Assembly: GCA_021789755.1 (NCBI GenBank)
Contig: JAJYJD010000047.1
Location: forward strand, 1-16,805
Reading direction: 5' to 3'
DNA from: Bacteroidota bacterium
GTDB taxonomy: Bacteria > Bacteroidota > Ignavibacteria > Kryptoniales > JAKASW01
Length of the DNA: 16,805 bases
In this document: positions 7,432-16,400 of the stretch, piece after piece
Layout of the letters: each line of letters opens with the position of its first letter
Numbering within the stretch: position 1 is the first letter of the stretch
Position numbers and translations under genes: made by a program
Notes under the pieces: model-generated
Seen by the model: only the letters and a program-made list of their open reading frames with translations
Told to the model about the DNA's origin: nothing
The model's database searches: none

Positions 7432-10002
7432 TTACTTAATCAACATCATTTTCTTGACGCTCTGGAACGAACCGGACCTTACCTGGTAGAAGTACACGCC
7501 GGTTGCATACCTGGAAGCATCAAATGTTACGACGTAGCTTCCTGCGCTCTGGAAACGGTCGACAAGAGTCTCGACCCTTTGACCGAGAACGTTATAAACG
7601 GTCAGGGTTACCAGACCGGGTTTCATAATCGAATACCTGATAGTAGTCGTCGGGTTGAACGGATTGGGATAATTCTGGGACAATTCATACGTCGACGGAG
7701 TTTGGACATTCGATTTCACCCCGAGGACCATCTTATCACCGATCCAGGTATACGACCAGACCGCGACGTTCGCGTACGAATTCCCGTCTGCGATCGGCGA
7801 ATAATCGAGCTGCCCGTCTCTTGATGTCTTACCCGGGCTGGCGCTGTTTAACTCGACGTCGAACGGTATTCTCGCTCCGACATGAGGAACAAAGACGCTG
7901 TCTGTTCCGCTGTAGCCGCCGTTGCGTTTGTGTGCAATATCAGTCCACGAAATCCGGGCTTCGAAATTGTAGCCGTCAAGCGGATCCGGTACCAGTCTCT
8001 GACCCCAGTAGTAGTCTGAACCGGGGACAACCAGGGAATCGGTCCCTTTGTTATCTATTATGACGCGATCTTCGGCAAACCTGAAATGATAATCAGGCTC
8101 TGCTCCACCCTCGAGTGCGCTGTGAGGCATCCCATGATAGTTGTAAAGCCCGAGGAAGAGGTCAGTCGAAGTATTCAGCCAGGACGACTGCGTGGAAGTG
8201 AAGACGATATTGTTTGTGTTGATGTGGCCAGCCACGTAGAGGTAATTCTGGTCAGTAGCAACGTAGATGTCGCCTGAGCTGACGGTATCGCTGGGAATAA
8301 TCGCGCCGGTGACTTTCGTCCCGCTTCCATCGCTTACGTACAGCTTGAACGGCTTGATGCCGGCGTTCTTCCACTCGCTAAGATCGCCATCTGCTTTAAA
8401 ATTGAACTGAGAGCCGAGCTTCCAGAGCGGAGACACAACAGATACGCCTTTGGCCGTGTTCGTTATCGCCGTGTTGTAAATCGCCGGCGTGCCAAGCAAA
8501 CCGTCGCTGCTCCTGCAGGCCACGGCATAGTAGTAGGTAACCGACTGATCGGTAAGAGGCGCGGTCAGAACGTGGGTGTACGAATCGGTCCCGTGCGCTA
8601 CGCCGGTGCCTGCCACATCGGCCGAATCGATGTTAGTTATTGGAGATGTGGAAAAATATACATTATACGTCTCACCGCTTTGGCCGGGGACATCGCTCCA
8701 GCTGATTATGTTGGAATAGTTCGCTGTCTTGACTACGGCCACTCCGGTAGGTGCGATGGGCGGCACCGGATGCGGGGGATTCCCGGTCCAGACATCTGAC
8801 AACCAGACATTCTTCCCTGCTTTACCGTCGGCTTGTGACATTATCTGCCAGACCGCGATCTTGGACGGGTCGAAATTACCGGCATAAAGCGGGTTATCTT
8901 CCCTGGTCACGATATCGCGCAACGCAATGACATACTGATGCCACAAAGTGTCCTGGATAACATTGAAAACGTACCCTACTTTTGCGTTCCCGTCCTCGAA
9001 CTGAACGCGCAAGGAGTCGACGCCCGTGTCGGCCTTCATGTAGAATTTCAGACTGTCAACCGGCCATCCACCCGAAAGATTGAATGGCGGAGTCACATTG
9101 TATCCCCATCCATTCCAGCCGTTTCCCCACTGGTCGCCCATGACCCAGTGCAGGGAATTTGTGTTGGGAAACGGTCCGTTCTTGTTCTCTTGAGCTACCG
9201 TGGCACCTCCCCAGGTCCAGGCGGCTCCAAGATTACTCGGTACCGCTATACCGTTGAAGATAACGAAGGGAACGGGCTTGTTACCTGTCCTGTCAAATCC
9301 CGCGTACTTAACCTCGATTGAATCCAGCGGGACGTTTGCGTCGCCGGCCGGTGGATTTGGATTCAACGAAGTTGTTGTCGTAACCATTACGATGTTCCAC
9401 CCGACAATTTTCGCGACATCCAGTTTATGGTTGTTCCAGGTAAAGCCTCCCCAATTATACGGGGCTTCGACAAAACCGCTGTCACCGGGAGCAACCGTGC
9501 CTCCCTGTGAGTTGATTTCATGCAACGGGACCTTCAGCTGGTACCAACCGCCCGTTTTATCGAGCAGTGTATCGTTCTGATAGATGTAGGTCTCTAACGG
9601 ATCGCCCGCGGCATCCTGATCCACGAGTTGGATTCTGAACGACATATATTGCGGGAACAAAGGAGCTTTCACCACTTTGACCCACAGCCTGAGCGTGTCG
9701 CTCGAGCTGAAGTCCATGTAGTGCCCGGTAGGCAGTCTATAGATCAGCTGAGCGAAGCTTCCCCACGGATGAAGAGAATCGATCTTCGTCTTCACGTCGA
9801 GCGAAGCAACAAATCCCGCCGGCTTGTCGGCCGCATCCTGCGACCAGGCAAATGTGCTGGCGCCCCCCTCGACGTTCGCAACCCAGACGAAGTTCGAGTC
9901 CGTTGCGATACTGCTTAAGCTGTCGATCATGGCTTCCTGTGCATAGAGCGCGGAAGACCAGGATAGGACCGCAAGCAGAACTGGTAACACGATCTTTTTC
10001 AA
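7432..10002 (-). CDS. T9SS-exported multi-domain glycan-binding-type protein without a catalytic domain
   Basis: This 856-residue protein has a signal peptide (MKKIVLPVLLAVLSWSSALYA, cleavage near residue 21). Residues ~25-240 and ~245-410 look like two jelly-roll, galactose-binding-like sandwiches; the second has a Trp/Gly-rich patch (QWGNGWNGWGYN, 291-302) of the kind that stacks on sugars. An Fn3-like domain follows at ~415-515 (ISWSDVPGQSGETYNVYFS ... TYYYAVACRS). Then comes a CBM9/DOMON-like sandwich at ~530-765 (KADGDLSEW ... IYVATDQNYLYVAG ... YNFEARISW) and a T9SS type-A sorting domain at ~775-856 (NYPNPFNPTTTI ... GVYFYQV ... KKMMLIK). No hydrolase signature is seen, so a surface glycan-binding role is inferred. 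The start is a TTG preceded by GGGAG with 8 bases of spacing; the nearby ATG at 10010 is out of frame and stops after three codons. The gene follows the symporter by 72 bases and ends at a terminator. Confidence 0.8.
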   Translation of the reverse strand: MKKIVLPVLLAVLSWSSALYAQEAMIDSLSSIATDSNFVWVANVEGGASTFAWSQDAADKPAGFVASLDVKTKIDSLHPWGSFAQLIYRLPTGHYMDFSSSDTLRLWVKVVKAPLFPQYMSFRIQLVDQDAAGDPLETYIYQNDTLLDKTGGWYQLKVPLHEINSQGGTVAPGDSGFVEAPYNWGGFTWNNHKLDVAKIVGWNIVMVTTTTSLNPNPPAGDANVPLDSIEVKYAGFDRTGNKPVPFVIFNGIAVPSNLGAAWTWGGATVAQENKNGPFPNTNSLHWVMGDQWGNGWNGWGYNVTPPFNLSGGWPVDSLKFYMKADTGVDSLRVQFEDGNAKVGYVFNVIQDTLWHQYVIALRDIVTREDNPLYAGNFDPSKIAVWQIMSQADGKAGKNVWLSDVWTGNPPHPVPPIAPTGVAVVKTANYSNIISWSDVPGQSGETYNVYFSTSPITNIDSADVAGTGVAHGTDSYTHVLTAPLTDQSVTYYYAVACRSSDGLLGTPAIYNTAITNTAKGVSVVSPLWKLGSQFNFKADGDLSEWKNAGIKPFKLYVSDGSGTKVTGAIIPSDTVSSGDIYVATDQNYLYVAGHINTNNIVFTSTQSSWLNTSTDLFLGLYNYHGMPHSALEGGAEPDYHFRFAEDRVIIDNKGTDSLVVPGSDYYWGQRLVPDPLDGYNFEARISWTDIAHKRNGGYSGTDSVFVPHVGARIPFDVELNSASPGKTSRDGQLDYSPIADGNSYANVAVWSYTWIGDKMVLGVKSNVQTPSTYELSQNYPNPFNPTTTIRYSIMKPGLVTLTVYNVLGQRVETLVDRFQSAGSYVVTFDASRYATGVYFYQVRSGSFQSVKKMMLIK
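7637..7669 (-). repeat. Repeat copy 1: sorting-domain coding segment
   Basis: These 33 bases match 13668-13700 at 32 of 33 positions, in the same orientation. They encode the NPFNPTTTI motif of the T9SS sorting domain, here in the 856-aa protein. The nucleotide identity is higher than that of the flanking domain sequence. Confidence 0.85.
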
Positions 10003-10010
10003 ACGATCAT

Positions 10011-10015
10011 CTCCC
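10011..10015 (-). promoter_or_regulatory. Ribosome-binding site supporting a TTG start
   Basis: GGGAG on the minus strand is followed by 8 bases and TTG 10002, the first codon of the MKKIV signal peptide. This is the evidence for the non-ATG start of the 856-aa gene. Confidence 0.65.
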
Positions 10016-10074
10016 TTTTTGGATTGTTATTTGATCACGGCCTGCGCCATCACTCGGGACACAAACCGCATTGC

Positions 10075-11706
10075 TTAGAACCAGATACTCCATAATCCTG
10101 CCACGACTAAAAGGATCACAACTGACAACAACGTATTTATCCTGTAGGCACTGACGGCGGTATCGCCGGTCGAGCTGACCTCCAGGCTATCGAGAGTTCC
10201 GGATATGCCGAATCCCTTCTCGCGTTGTTCACGCGCAGCGTTCCTCCCAAAGAGGAAGCTTAAGGAAACGAAGAGGACGGAACTCAACAGAAAAAGAAAA
10301 ATCGAGAAATGCAGGAAATTTATATTTACCATGGACTGCAGGAGCGCACCGTTAACCGACCCGGACCGGACGAGCATTTCGGAGACGAGCCGGAACCCGC
10401 CTATCACCTCACCGACGATGAGCGTCCAGATAGCCGCCCTGGCGTTTCCCTTTCCCTTCGACAGGAACGCGAAGAGGAAAACAGCCGCAATCGGCGGACT
10501 CACGTAGCCTTGTATGCTTTGGAGAAACAGATAAATCTGGGAACTGATCAGCTTGATGAGGGGTATGCTCAGTATCGCAACGACAACTGTCACGGTAGTC
10601 GTGAGCCGACCGACAAGGACGAGCTCCCGGTCCGTGGCATCGGCGTGCTTTGGCCTGTAGAAATCGTTCGTTATCAGTATTGCCGTAGCGTTGAAAATGC
10701 TTGCCAACGATGACATTATCGCCGCCAACAACCCGGCGACAACCATCCCCTTGATGCCGCTTGGAAGAAGGTTGCTCGCGAGCAATGTCGGATAAGTCTG
10801 GTCGCCGCTTAATCCGGGAAAAATCGCCGCCGCCAGGAGGCCGGGCAGCACAAGCACAAAAAGCGGAAGGACCTTCAACGAGGCCGCAAATAGAGATCCC
10901 CTCCTCGCATCGTTCACGCTTTTGGCCGACAGGACCTTCTGTATGAAATACTGGTCCGTAAGCCAATACCAGAAAGCTATTATAGGAGCGCCGAAAAGAA
11001 CCCCGGTCCATGGGTAGTCGGGATCGGTGGCCGGCTTGAACATGTGAAAGAAATCCGGCGGAAGCTTCTGCTCCAAACCGGAGAAGCCGCCGACCGCGAT
11101 CAAACCGAAAGCGGTCAGCAAAACGGCACCTATAATCAGGACAACACCCTGAAAGACGCCCGTCCGGATGACGGCGTTCGCTCCGCCGAGTATCGCGTAT
11201 AAACCGGTGAAGAGTACTATTATGACAGCCGAAGTATAGATGTTCAGTCCGAACAGTTTGTAAAAGAGTATCCCCCCGGCAAAGAGGCTCACGGTTATTT
11301 TTGTAAATACATATATGATTATAGAAACCGCGGCAAAAGGCTTTCGCAGCGACTTGTCGAATTTCTTTTCGAGGAATTCAGGCGTGGTCACGACTCCCGA
11401 TCGGATGTAAATGGGAGCAACGACCCAGCCGAGGAGAATCAAAATGAAGATGGCCATCAGTTCGAACTGGCCTACTGCAAGTCCCCGTGTGGCGCCCGCT
11501 CCGGCCAGACCTATGAAATGCTCGCTCGAAATGTTTGTCGCGAAGATCGACATTCCTACCGCGAACCAGCCGACTTTCTTGCCTGCCAGGAAATAATCGT
11601 TAAAACTCTGCTCCTTCTTGCCGGAATAGTAAAATCCCATGGCGACGACGATCACCAGGTATGAAAGCATCACAATGCTGTCGAGAAGCGTAAAATTAGC
11701 AGACAA
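10075..11706 (-). CDS. Sodium/sugar symporter of the SSS family (SGLT-like)
   Basis: This 543-residue inner-membrane protein would couple Na+ entry to sugar uptake. Family motifs are clear: DYFLAGKKVGWFAVG (37-51), SIFATNISSEHFIGLAGAG (53-71), FWYWLTDQYFIQKVLSAK (245-262), MSSLASIFNATA (331-342) and SIQGYVSPPIAAVF (397-410). Compared from memory with human SGLT1, sugar-contact positions H83, E102, Y290, W291, K321 and Q457 appear as H63, E82, Y247, W248, K278 and Q396; T287 becomes A244. Ser332/Ser333 match the Na2 sodium site serines. About 14 membrane helices are expected, the last at ~523-543 after a polar loop. The start is a TTG directly after an in-frame TAA with no clear ribosome-binding site; ATG 11670 would cut into the first helix. 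It has its own promoter region and is followed 72 bases later by the 856-aa gene. Glucose or galactose is the likely substrate. Confidence 0.92.
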   Translation of the reverse strand: MSANFTLLDSIVMLSYLVIVVAMGFYYSGKKEQSFNDYFLAGKKVGWFAVGMSIFATNISSEHFIGLAGAGATRGLAVGQFELMAIFILILLGWVVAPIYIRSGVVTTPEFLEKKFDKSLRKPFAAVSIIIYVFTKITVSLFAGGILFYKLFGLNIYTSAVIIVLFTGLYAILGGANAVIRTGVFQGVVLIIGAVLLTAFGLIAVGGFSGLEQKLPPDFFHMFKPATDPDYPWTGVLFGAPIIAFWYWLTDQYFIQKVLSAKSVNDARRGSLFAASLKVLPLFVLVLPGLLAAAIFPGLSGDQTYPTLLASNLLPSGIKGMVVAGLLAAIMSSLASIFNATAILITNDFYRPKHADATDRELVLVGRLTTTVTVVVAILSIPLIKLISSQIYLFLQSIQGYVSPPIAAVFLFAFLSKGKGNARAAIWTLIVGEVIGGFRLVSEMLVRSGSVNGALLQSMVNINFLHFSIFLFLLSSVLFVSLSFLFGRNAAREQREKGFGISGTLDSLEVSSTGDTAVSAYRINTLLSVVILLVVAGLWSIWF

Positions 11707-11739
11707 TTATGGCTCGCATTTGTTCTTCATTATCTTCAT
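11707..11739 (-). CDS. Possible 10-codon upstream ORF, in frame with the symporter
   Basis: ATG 11739 opens MKIMKNKCEP and stops at TAA (11709-11707), the codon just before the symporter TTG, in the same frame. It has no clear ribosome-binding site. It may be a leader peptide, the relic of a longer symporter N-terminus cut by a nonsense change, or chance. Confidence 0.2.
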   Translation of the reverse strand: MKIMKNKCEP

Positions 11740-11756
11740 AAACGGTGCCGCAACCG
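11735..11756 (-). promoter_or_regulatory. Shared upstream motif B, symporter copy
   Basis: The plus strand reads TTCATAAACGGTGCC, then GCAACCG. It corresponds to TTCACAAACGGTGCCAACCG at 16615-16634 before the GH3 gene; the copies differ at one base plus a 2-base insertion. It sits 29 bases upstream of the symporter start and contains CGGT/ACCG half-sites. It could be a second operator or a 5'-leader element. Confidence 0.5.
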
Positions 11757-11761
11757 GGCCG

Positions 11762-11792
11762 CAATATTGAATCGTACTGGCGGTTTTCAATC
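11762..11792 (-). promoter_or_regulatory. Candidate promoter of the symporter operon
   Basis: On the minus strand TTGAAA (11792-11787) is followed, after 17 bases, by an AT-rich ATATTG-like box at about 11769-11764. It falls between the two shared motifs, where a promoter is expected. The -10 match is weak and no equivalent box is clear before the GH3 gene. Confidence 0.25.
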
Positions 11793-11820
11793 TTGTTTGC
11801 TTCCGGGCAAAAGCGCCTCT

Positions 11821-11837
11821 TTATCGGATTGATAAAA
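11821..11837. promoter_or_regulatory. Palindromic operator-like motif A, symporter copy
   Basis: TTATCGGATTGATAAAA contains a perfect inverted repeat TTATC-N5-GATAA; in this copy the arms extend to 6 bp (TTTATC/GATAAA). The same 17 bases, including the spacer, occur at 16702-16718. It lies 115 bases upstream of the symporter start. It is inferred to be a binding site for a dimeric transcription factor that is not encoded in the window. Confidence 0.7.
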
Positions 11838-11913
11838 CAACAGTTATTACAATAATAAAAGAAGCCGCGCGGCATTTAGCCGGTCGACAACTTGTTTGCG
11901 CAAATACAGTTTT

Positions 11914-13356
11914 TCAAAACACGATCGACACGACACCGTCGGCGGGAATCGTCTTTTTCAAAACCTTCCCATCGATCCACAACTGGAAAATTTTGTCACA
12001 ACTCTTCGTGTTGAAAATTACGGCCGCGATCTTCCCGCCAGGATTGATGAATGCGGTGGCCAGGATGTCATCATCATTTGAAGTGCAGGCGATCCGTCTT
12101 GCACCGGGTCTTATGAATCTCGAGAACTGCTCGAACACATAGAAAGGAGGATTGAAAACGACATTGCTCCCGGTCGAATCGACTGAGATTATGTTAGACC
12201 CTTCAAGACCGCCCGCGTGCCTAGGACCGCCGCTATGATCGAGAAGGAGGTTCCAGAACACCCAGCCATTCGCCCAGTTGTTCAGGTCGTTTATGACGTT
12301 CCTTGCAAGCCGGTACGCGGACGCCCACGACCCGCCGGTGCTTCCTTCGGTGAAAAGAAGTTTCTTGTCGGGAAACGCGTCGTGGACCATCCGGACGTTT
12401 TCGAAATGCTCACCGACATACCAATGAAAGGCTGTTCCCCAAATATATTTTGAAGACTCCGGATCTTCGTACGCGGCCTGGGCTCTTTGATACATGATCC
12501 CACGGTTGTGATCCCATATCATGATTTTCACATCACCGAGGCCATCCTTCCTGAACGTCGGCCCCATGAAGTCCCGCACGAAATTTTTCTCTTCATCGGC
12601 AGTGTATACGCACGACTCCCAGACTTGAACTGCCATCGGCTCGTTTTGAACGGTCACTCCCCAGATCGGGATCCCTTCACCCGCGTAAGCTTTGATATAT
12701 TTGACAAAATAATCGGCCCACGTTTGGAAATATTGAGGCTTCAACTTGCCGCCGTGCAACATGTCTCCGTTAGTCTTCATCCATGCAGGAGGACTCCACG
12801 GAGAAGCGAACAGACGCAAGTGTCCCCCGCCCCCGGCAATTTCCTCCGCCCTTCTGATCAACGGGATACGGTATCTTAGTTCATGCGCTATCGTGAAGTG
12901 CGTCAGATCCGCGTCGCCTTCGATGTCGTCATAAGTGTACATCGAATCGGAGTAGTCGCAGCTGTTGATGGTGGTGCGGCATAATGTGTATCCGCTTCCA
13001 TGGACAGGGTCGAAGCAGGCTCTGAGGAATTCCTGCTGAGATTTTTCAGGCAGGCTTGCGAAAACCGATGCGGCGGCATCGGTGAAGGCTCCGCCGAAAC
13101 CTTCCACCGTCTGGAAAGTCCTCGTCATGTCAAGCATGACCGTCGGATAATTTTCGTCGGGCTGAGCCAGCGTTTCAAAAGCGCGGAAACCCTCGTTTGC
13201 CATCAGTTGACCGGTGGAACCGGCGGTAGTGTAAACTTCAGCCTCCTCCGGACGCTTCTCCTGACCGTAGAGCGGGACGAGCAAGGATACCACGAGCGCA
13301 CCGGAAAGAGACCAGCGCGATAGACTTCCTTGTACTGTTTCGAACATCGGGTTCAT
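11914..13356 (-). CDS. Glycoside hydrolase family 30 (glucosylceramidase / beta-1,6-glucanase branch)
   Basis: This exported retaining beta-glycosidase has 480 residues from ATG 13356. Residues ~15-31 form the signal peptide (cleavage near YGQ, no lipobox Cys). GH30 motifs run in order: TVEGFGGAFTDAAA (83-96), LFASPWSPPAWMKTNGDM (182-199), WGVTVQNEP (232-240) with acid/base candidate Glu239, HWYVGEHFE (311-319) and LLFTEGSTGGSW (333-344) with nucleophile candidate Glu337. The C-terminal beta-sandwich (~405-480) is the family's usual side domain. The wording of the motifs resembles bacterial GH30 subfamily 1/3 enzymes, including beta-1,6-glucanases, but the subfamily is not proven. No sorting domain is present, so a periplasmic location is likely. 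An ATG at 13368 also opens the frame, but GAGGTG lies 6 bases before 13356, which is therefore chosen. It follows the GH3 gene by 106 bases with no clear terminator between, suggesting one operon. Confidence 0.9.
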   Translation of the reverse strand: MNPMFETVQGSLSRWSLSGALVVSLLVPLYGQEKRPEEAEVYTTAGSTGQLMANEGFRAFETLAQPDENYPTVMLDMTRTFQTVEGFGGAFTDAAASVFASLPEKSQQEFLRACFDPVHGSGYTLCRTTINSCDYSDSMYTYDDIEGDADLTHFTIAHELRYRIPLIRRAEEIAGGGGHLRLFASPWSPPAWMKTNGDMLHGGKLKPQYFQTWADYFVKYIKAYAGEGIPIWGVTVQNEPMAVQVWESCVYTADEEKNFVRDFMGPTFRKDGLGDVKIMIWDHNRGIMYQRAQAAYEDPESSKYIWGTAFHWYVGEHFENVRMVHDAFPDKKLLFTEGSTGGSWASAYRLARNVINDLNNWANGWVFWNLLLDHSGGPRHAGGLEGSNIISVDSTGSNVVFNPPFYVFEQFSRFIRPGARRIACTSNDDDILATAFINPGGKIAAVIFNTKSCDKIFQLWIDGKVLKKTIPADGVVSIVF

Positions 13357-13360
13357 CGCA

Positions 13361-13366
13361 CACCTC
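13361..13366 (-). promoter_or_regulatory. Ribosome-binding site deciding the GH30 start
   Basis: GAGGTG on the minus strand overlaps the first alternative ATG (13368) and places GAGG 6 bases before ATG 13356. No such site precedes 13368. Confidence 0.6.
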
Positions 13367-13462
13367 ATCGATTATTGAACGGCCGAAATCTGCGTGATTT
13401 CACTCCCCGGACAGCCCATAAGGAGCAAGTGACTGCGTCAGCTTTCCAGAGAACCGGGGCTG

Positions 13463-16400
13463 TCACTTCAACATCAGCATCTTTTTCACAGACGAGTATC
13501 CGCCGGATGTCAATCTGTAGAAGTAGACTCCGCTGGCCAACTTGCTGCCGTCGAACTTTACGCTGTAGCAGCCGGCATTTTCCCTCCCATCGACAAGAGT
13601 GAACACTTTCCTCCCGAGCACATCGTAGACATCGAGAACCACGTGGCCCGCAATCGGGAGTCGATAGCTGATAGTAGTAGTCGGGTTGAACGGATTGGGA
13701 AAATTATCATCAAGCAAATACCTGTCGGGAGTTTCGACGGATTCGGTCACTCCGGTGGTGCTGTCAAGAGAGTATACGCCCAGCTCGTAAATTGAATAGC
13801 CGTATTGCGTCGCCCTGTGTAATCCATACACTGTGACATATCTCCCGGTGAGCGAGACTGGAAGGACACTCAACCCTCCGGTCCCGTTCGTCACGTGCTG
13901 CGCGACCTGCCAGTTCGAACCGTCTTCGGATACGAGCACTTCATATTCTGTCGCGTATGCGGCCTCCCATGAGATAGTGACATGATCGATGTTGTATACT
14001 CCTCCAAGGTCAACTTTGAGCCATTGCGGGTCGGCAAATTGAGAAGACCATCTTGTCCCAAGATTTCCGTCGACGGCGTAACTTGGCGGATAGCTGTTGG
14101 ATTCGACCGATGATGCCGTCGCCGTTTTTAGGAGCGCCAGATTGACCGGGGGTTTGGGAATTACAGCAACGGTATCCTCGCAAGTATTGTCATCATTGAT
14201 TAACTCGTCGATTGAGTTGTCGGCATTGACGACCGCCTTAACGGCGAAATTTCCGATTTGGTCGGCGTTCCAGGAGTTGATTGCGCTGCCGACTCCTGTA
14301 TCGGCACAGACAAGCGCCATCCCGCCGGCAGGAATGGATTCTTTAGACGTCACTGCCCGGCTCACTTCATTCCCGTCTACGTAGAAATTCACTTTCTCCG
14401 CTGCGCCGGAGGGGCTCGGCCCGGTTCCCTGGTTTTTCACCATCGCGAGGAAAACCACTTTGTCGCCCTTCACCGGGAAACGAGGGAACCACTTTATGTT
14501 CGTGATGACCAGATCCGGTTTGGGCGGAGCTGATGTTATGTCGAAGCTCCCGCTCATCGGAAGGCTGTCGGAAGACCCGCCGACCTTTACAGTATATTTC
14601 CCCGGATCGACTTTATAGGATGAGGAAGTTGTATCGTAGTAATAGAGGTTGTCGTTGGTCAGCGTAAACGTTACCGTCTTCATTTCGCCGGGATTAAGCG
14701 TGACGCGCTTGAACCCTTCCAGCTGTTTCACCGGCATCCAGAGGCCGACGGATGACGTGTGGGACAGGTAGAGCTCGGCCACTTCGTCTCCCGCACGTGA
14801 TCCCGTGTTTGTGATGTCGACGCTGACCGTGATGTTTTGTCCGGCCGCGACGGAAGAAGGAGTGACCACGATGTTGCCGTAGCTGAATGTCGTATAGCTT
14901 AGGCCGAAGCCGAACGCGAACTCGGGAATGTATCCCATCTGGTCAAACCAGCGGTAGCCGGCGCCGTACTCGTTATCGTAGCTGAGAGTGTACGGTGGAA
15001 GCTGCGAATCAGATTTCGGCATCGTAACCGGCAGTTTCCCTTCCGGGTTATAATCTCCGAATATGACGTCCGCGATCGCGTTGCCCCCTTCCTGTCCCGG
15101 ATAGAACCCGTAAATCAGTCCCCTCATGCTCCCGAGACAACCGTCAACTCCGCAGATTCCGCCGCTCTCGATGACACAGACGAGGTTCCTGTTGACCGAG
15201 GCGAGCCGGTTTATTAGTGTCTCCTGCTCGCCGGGAAGATTGATGGAACCGCCGACGCGATCAAAGCCTTCACCTTCCTGGGTGCCGTCAAGCCCGCCGA
15301 CATAGATAATATAGTCTGCGGCGGCAGCTGCGCTCAGTGCCGCGGCAAATCCCGTCGTGTCGCTGCTGTTGATGTCGCATCCTTTCGCGTAAACCACTTT
15401 CGAGGAACCGATCTTGTTCTGTATTCCCTGAAGCGGTGACACCGAATAGAACGGTGTAACCCAGCTGCTCCCCGACGCATCGGTCTGACAAACCGCAGCG
15501 CTCGGCCCGATTACCGCAACGGTCGTGACAGAGTCTTTGTCGAGCGGAAGGATGCTGCCATCGTTCTTCAGCAGGACGAGGCTCTCTCTTCCTGCCTGAA
15601 GACAGAGTTGTTGATGCCCGACGCTGTTCACGTCGCCGGGATTGCCGGGCAGGTAATAATCCAACATACCGGCAAGCGCCTTAGTCTTCAGTTCGTCTCT
15701 GACCGCGTTGTCGATCGTCGCGACACTGACCGATCCGGCGTTCACCGCGTTAAGAAGATTGTCCTGGTACTGAGTATCTCCCATGTCTATCGTGCAGCCG
15801 GCGTTCACCGCGTTTGCCGTGTTCCATATGGAACCCCAGTCTGAGATTACGTAAAACGGAAAGCCCCATTGGTCTCTCAATATGCCGGTGAGCAGATTGT
15901 AGTTCTCGGCGCACTTCTGTCCGTTGATGAGGTTGTATGCATTCATAACGCACATCACCCCGCCTTCCTGAACGGCGGTCCTGAAATTAAGTCCGTACTC
16001 CTCCATGAGCATTCTCTGGCTGATCGAGATGTTATTGTTCGTGCGGTTGTCCTCTTTTCCGTTGGCATTGTAATGCTTCGCGGTCGCGATGCATCCCGTG
16101 CTCTGGACGCCCTTAATGAGCGACGTCGTTATCCGGGCGCAGAGATATGAATCTTCACCGCCGCTTTCAGGGCTCCTGCCGTATCGCGGATCACGACAGA
16201 TGTCCATGGATGGACCGAGCATCTGGTGAAATCCTTTGCCGCGAAACTCCTGTCCGAGCGCGACGCCGACCTCCCTGATAAGATCGACATCCCACGTCGC
16301 CGCCATCCCGATACTTACCGGGAAGCTCGTCGCATTACCGTACCTGACGCCATGCGGGCCGTCGTACAATTGAAAACCGGGTATGCGGAGCCTTATGTTG

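Noticed and set aside
11864..11904. Palindromes GCCGCGCGGC (11864-11873) and TTTGCGCAAA (11895-11904) after the GH30 stop, with a downstream T-rich run, as a terminator
   Set aside because: Neither can form a stable stem with a normal loop, and the T-rich run is interrupted. A weak CGGC/GCCG hairpin is possible, but I cannot support a terminator.
13381..13440. Imperfect inverted repeat (TCACT..CTCC / GGGGAGTGA) between GH3 and GH30 genes
   Set aside because: The stem has bulges and no T-run follows, so it is not an intrinsic terminator; it could be a chance structure within an operon.
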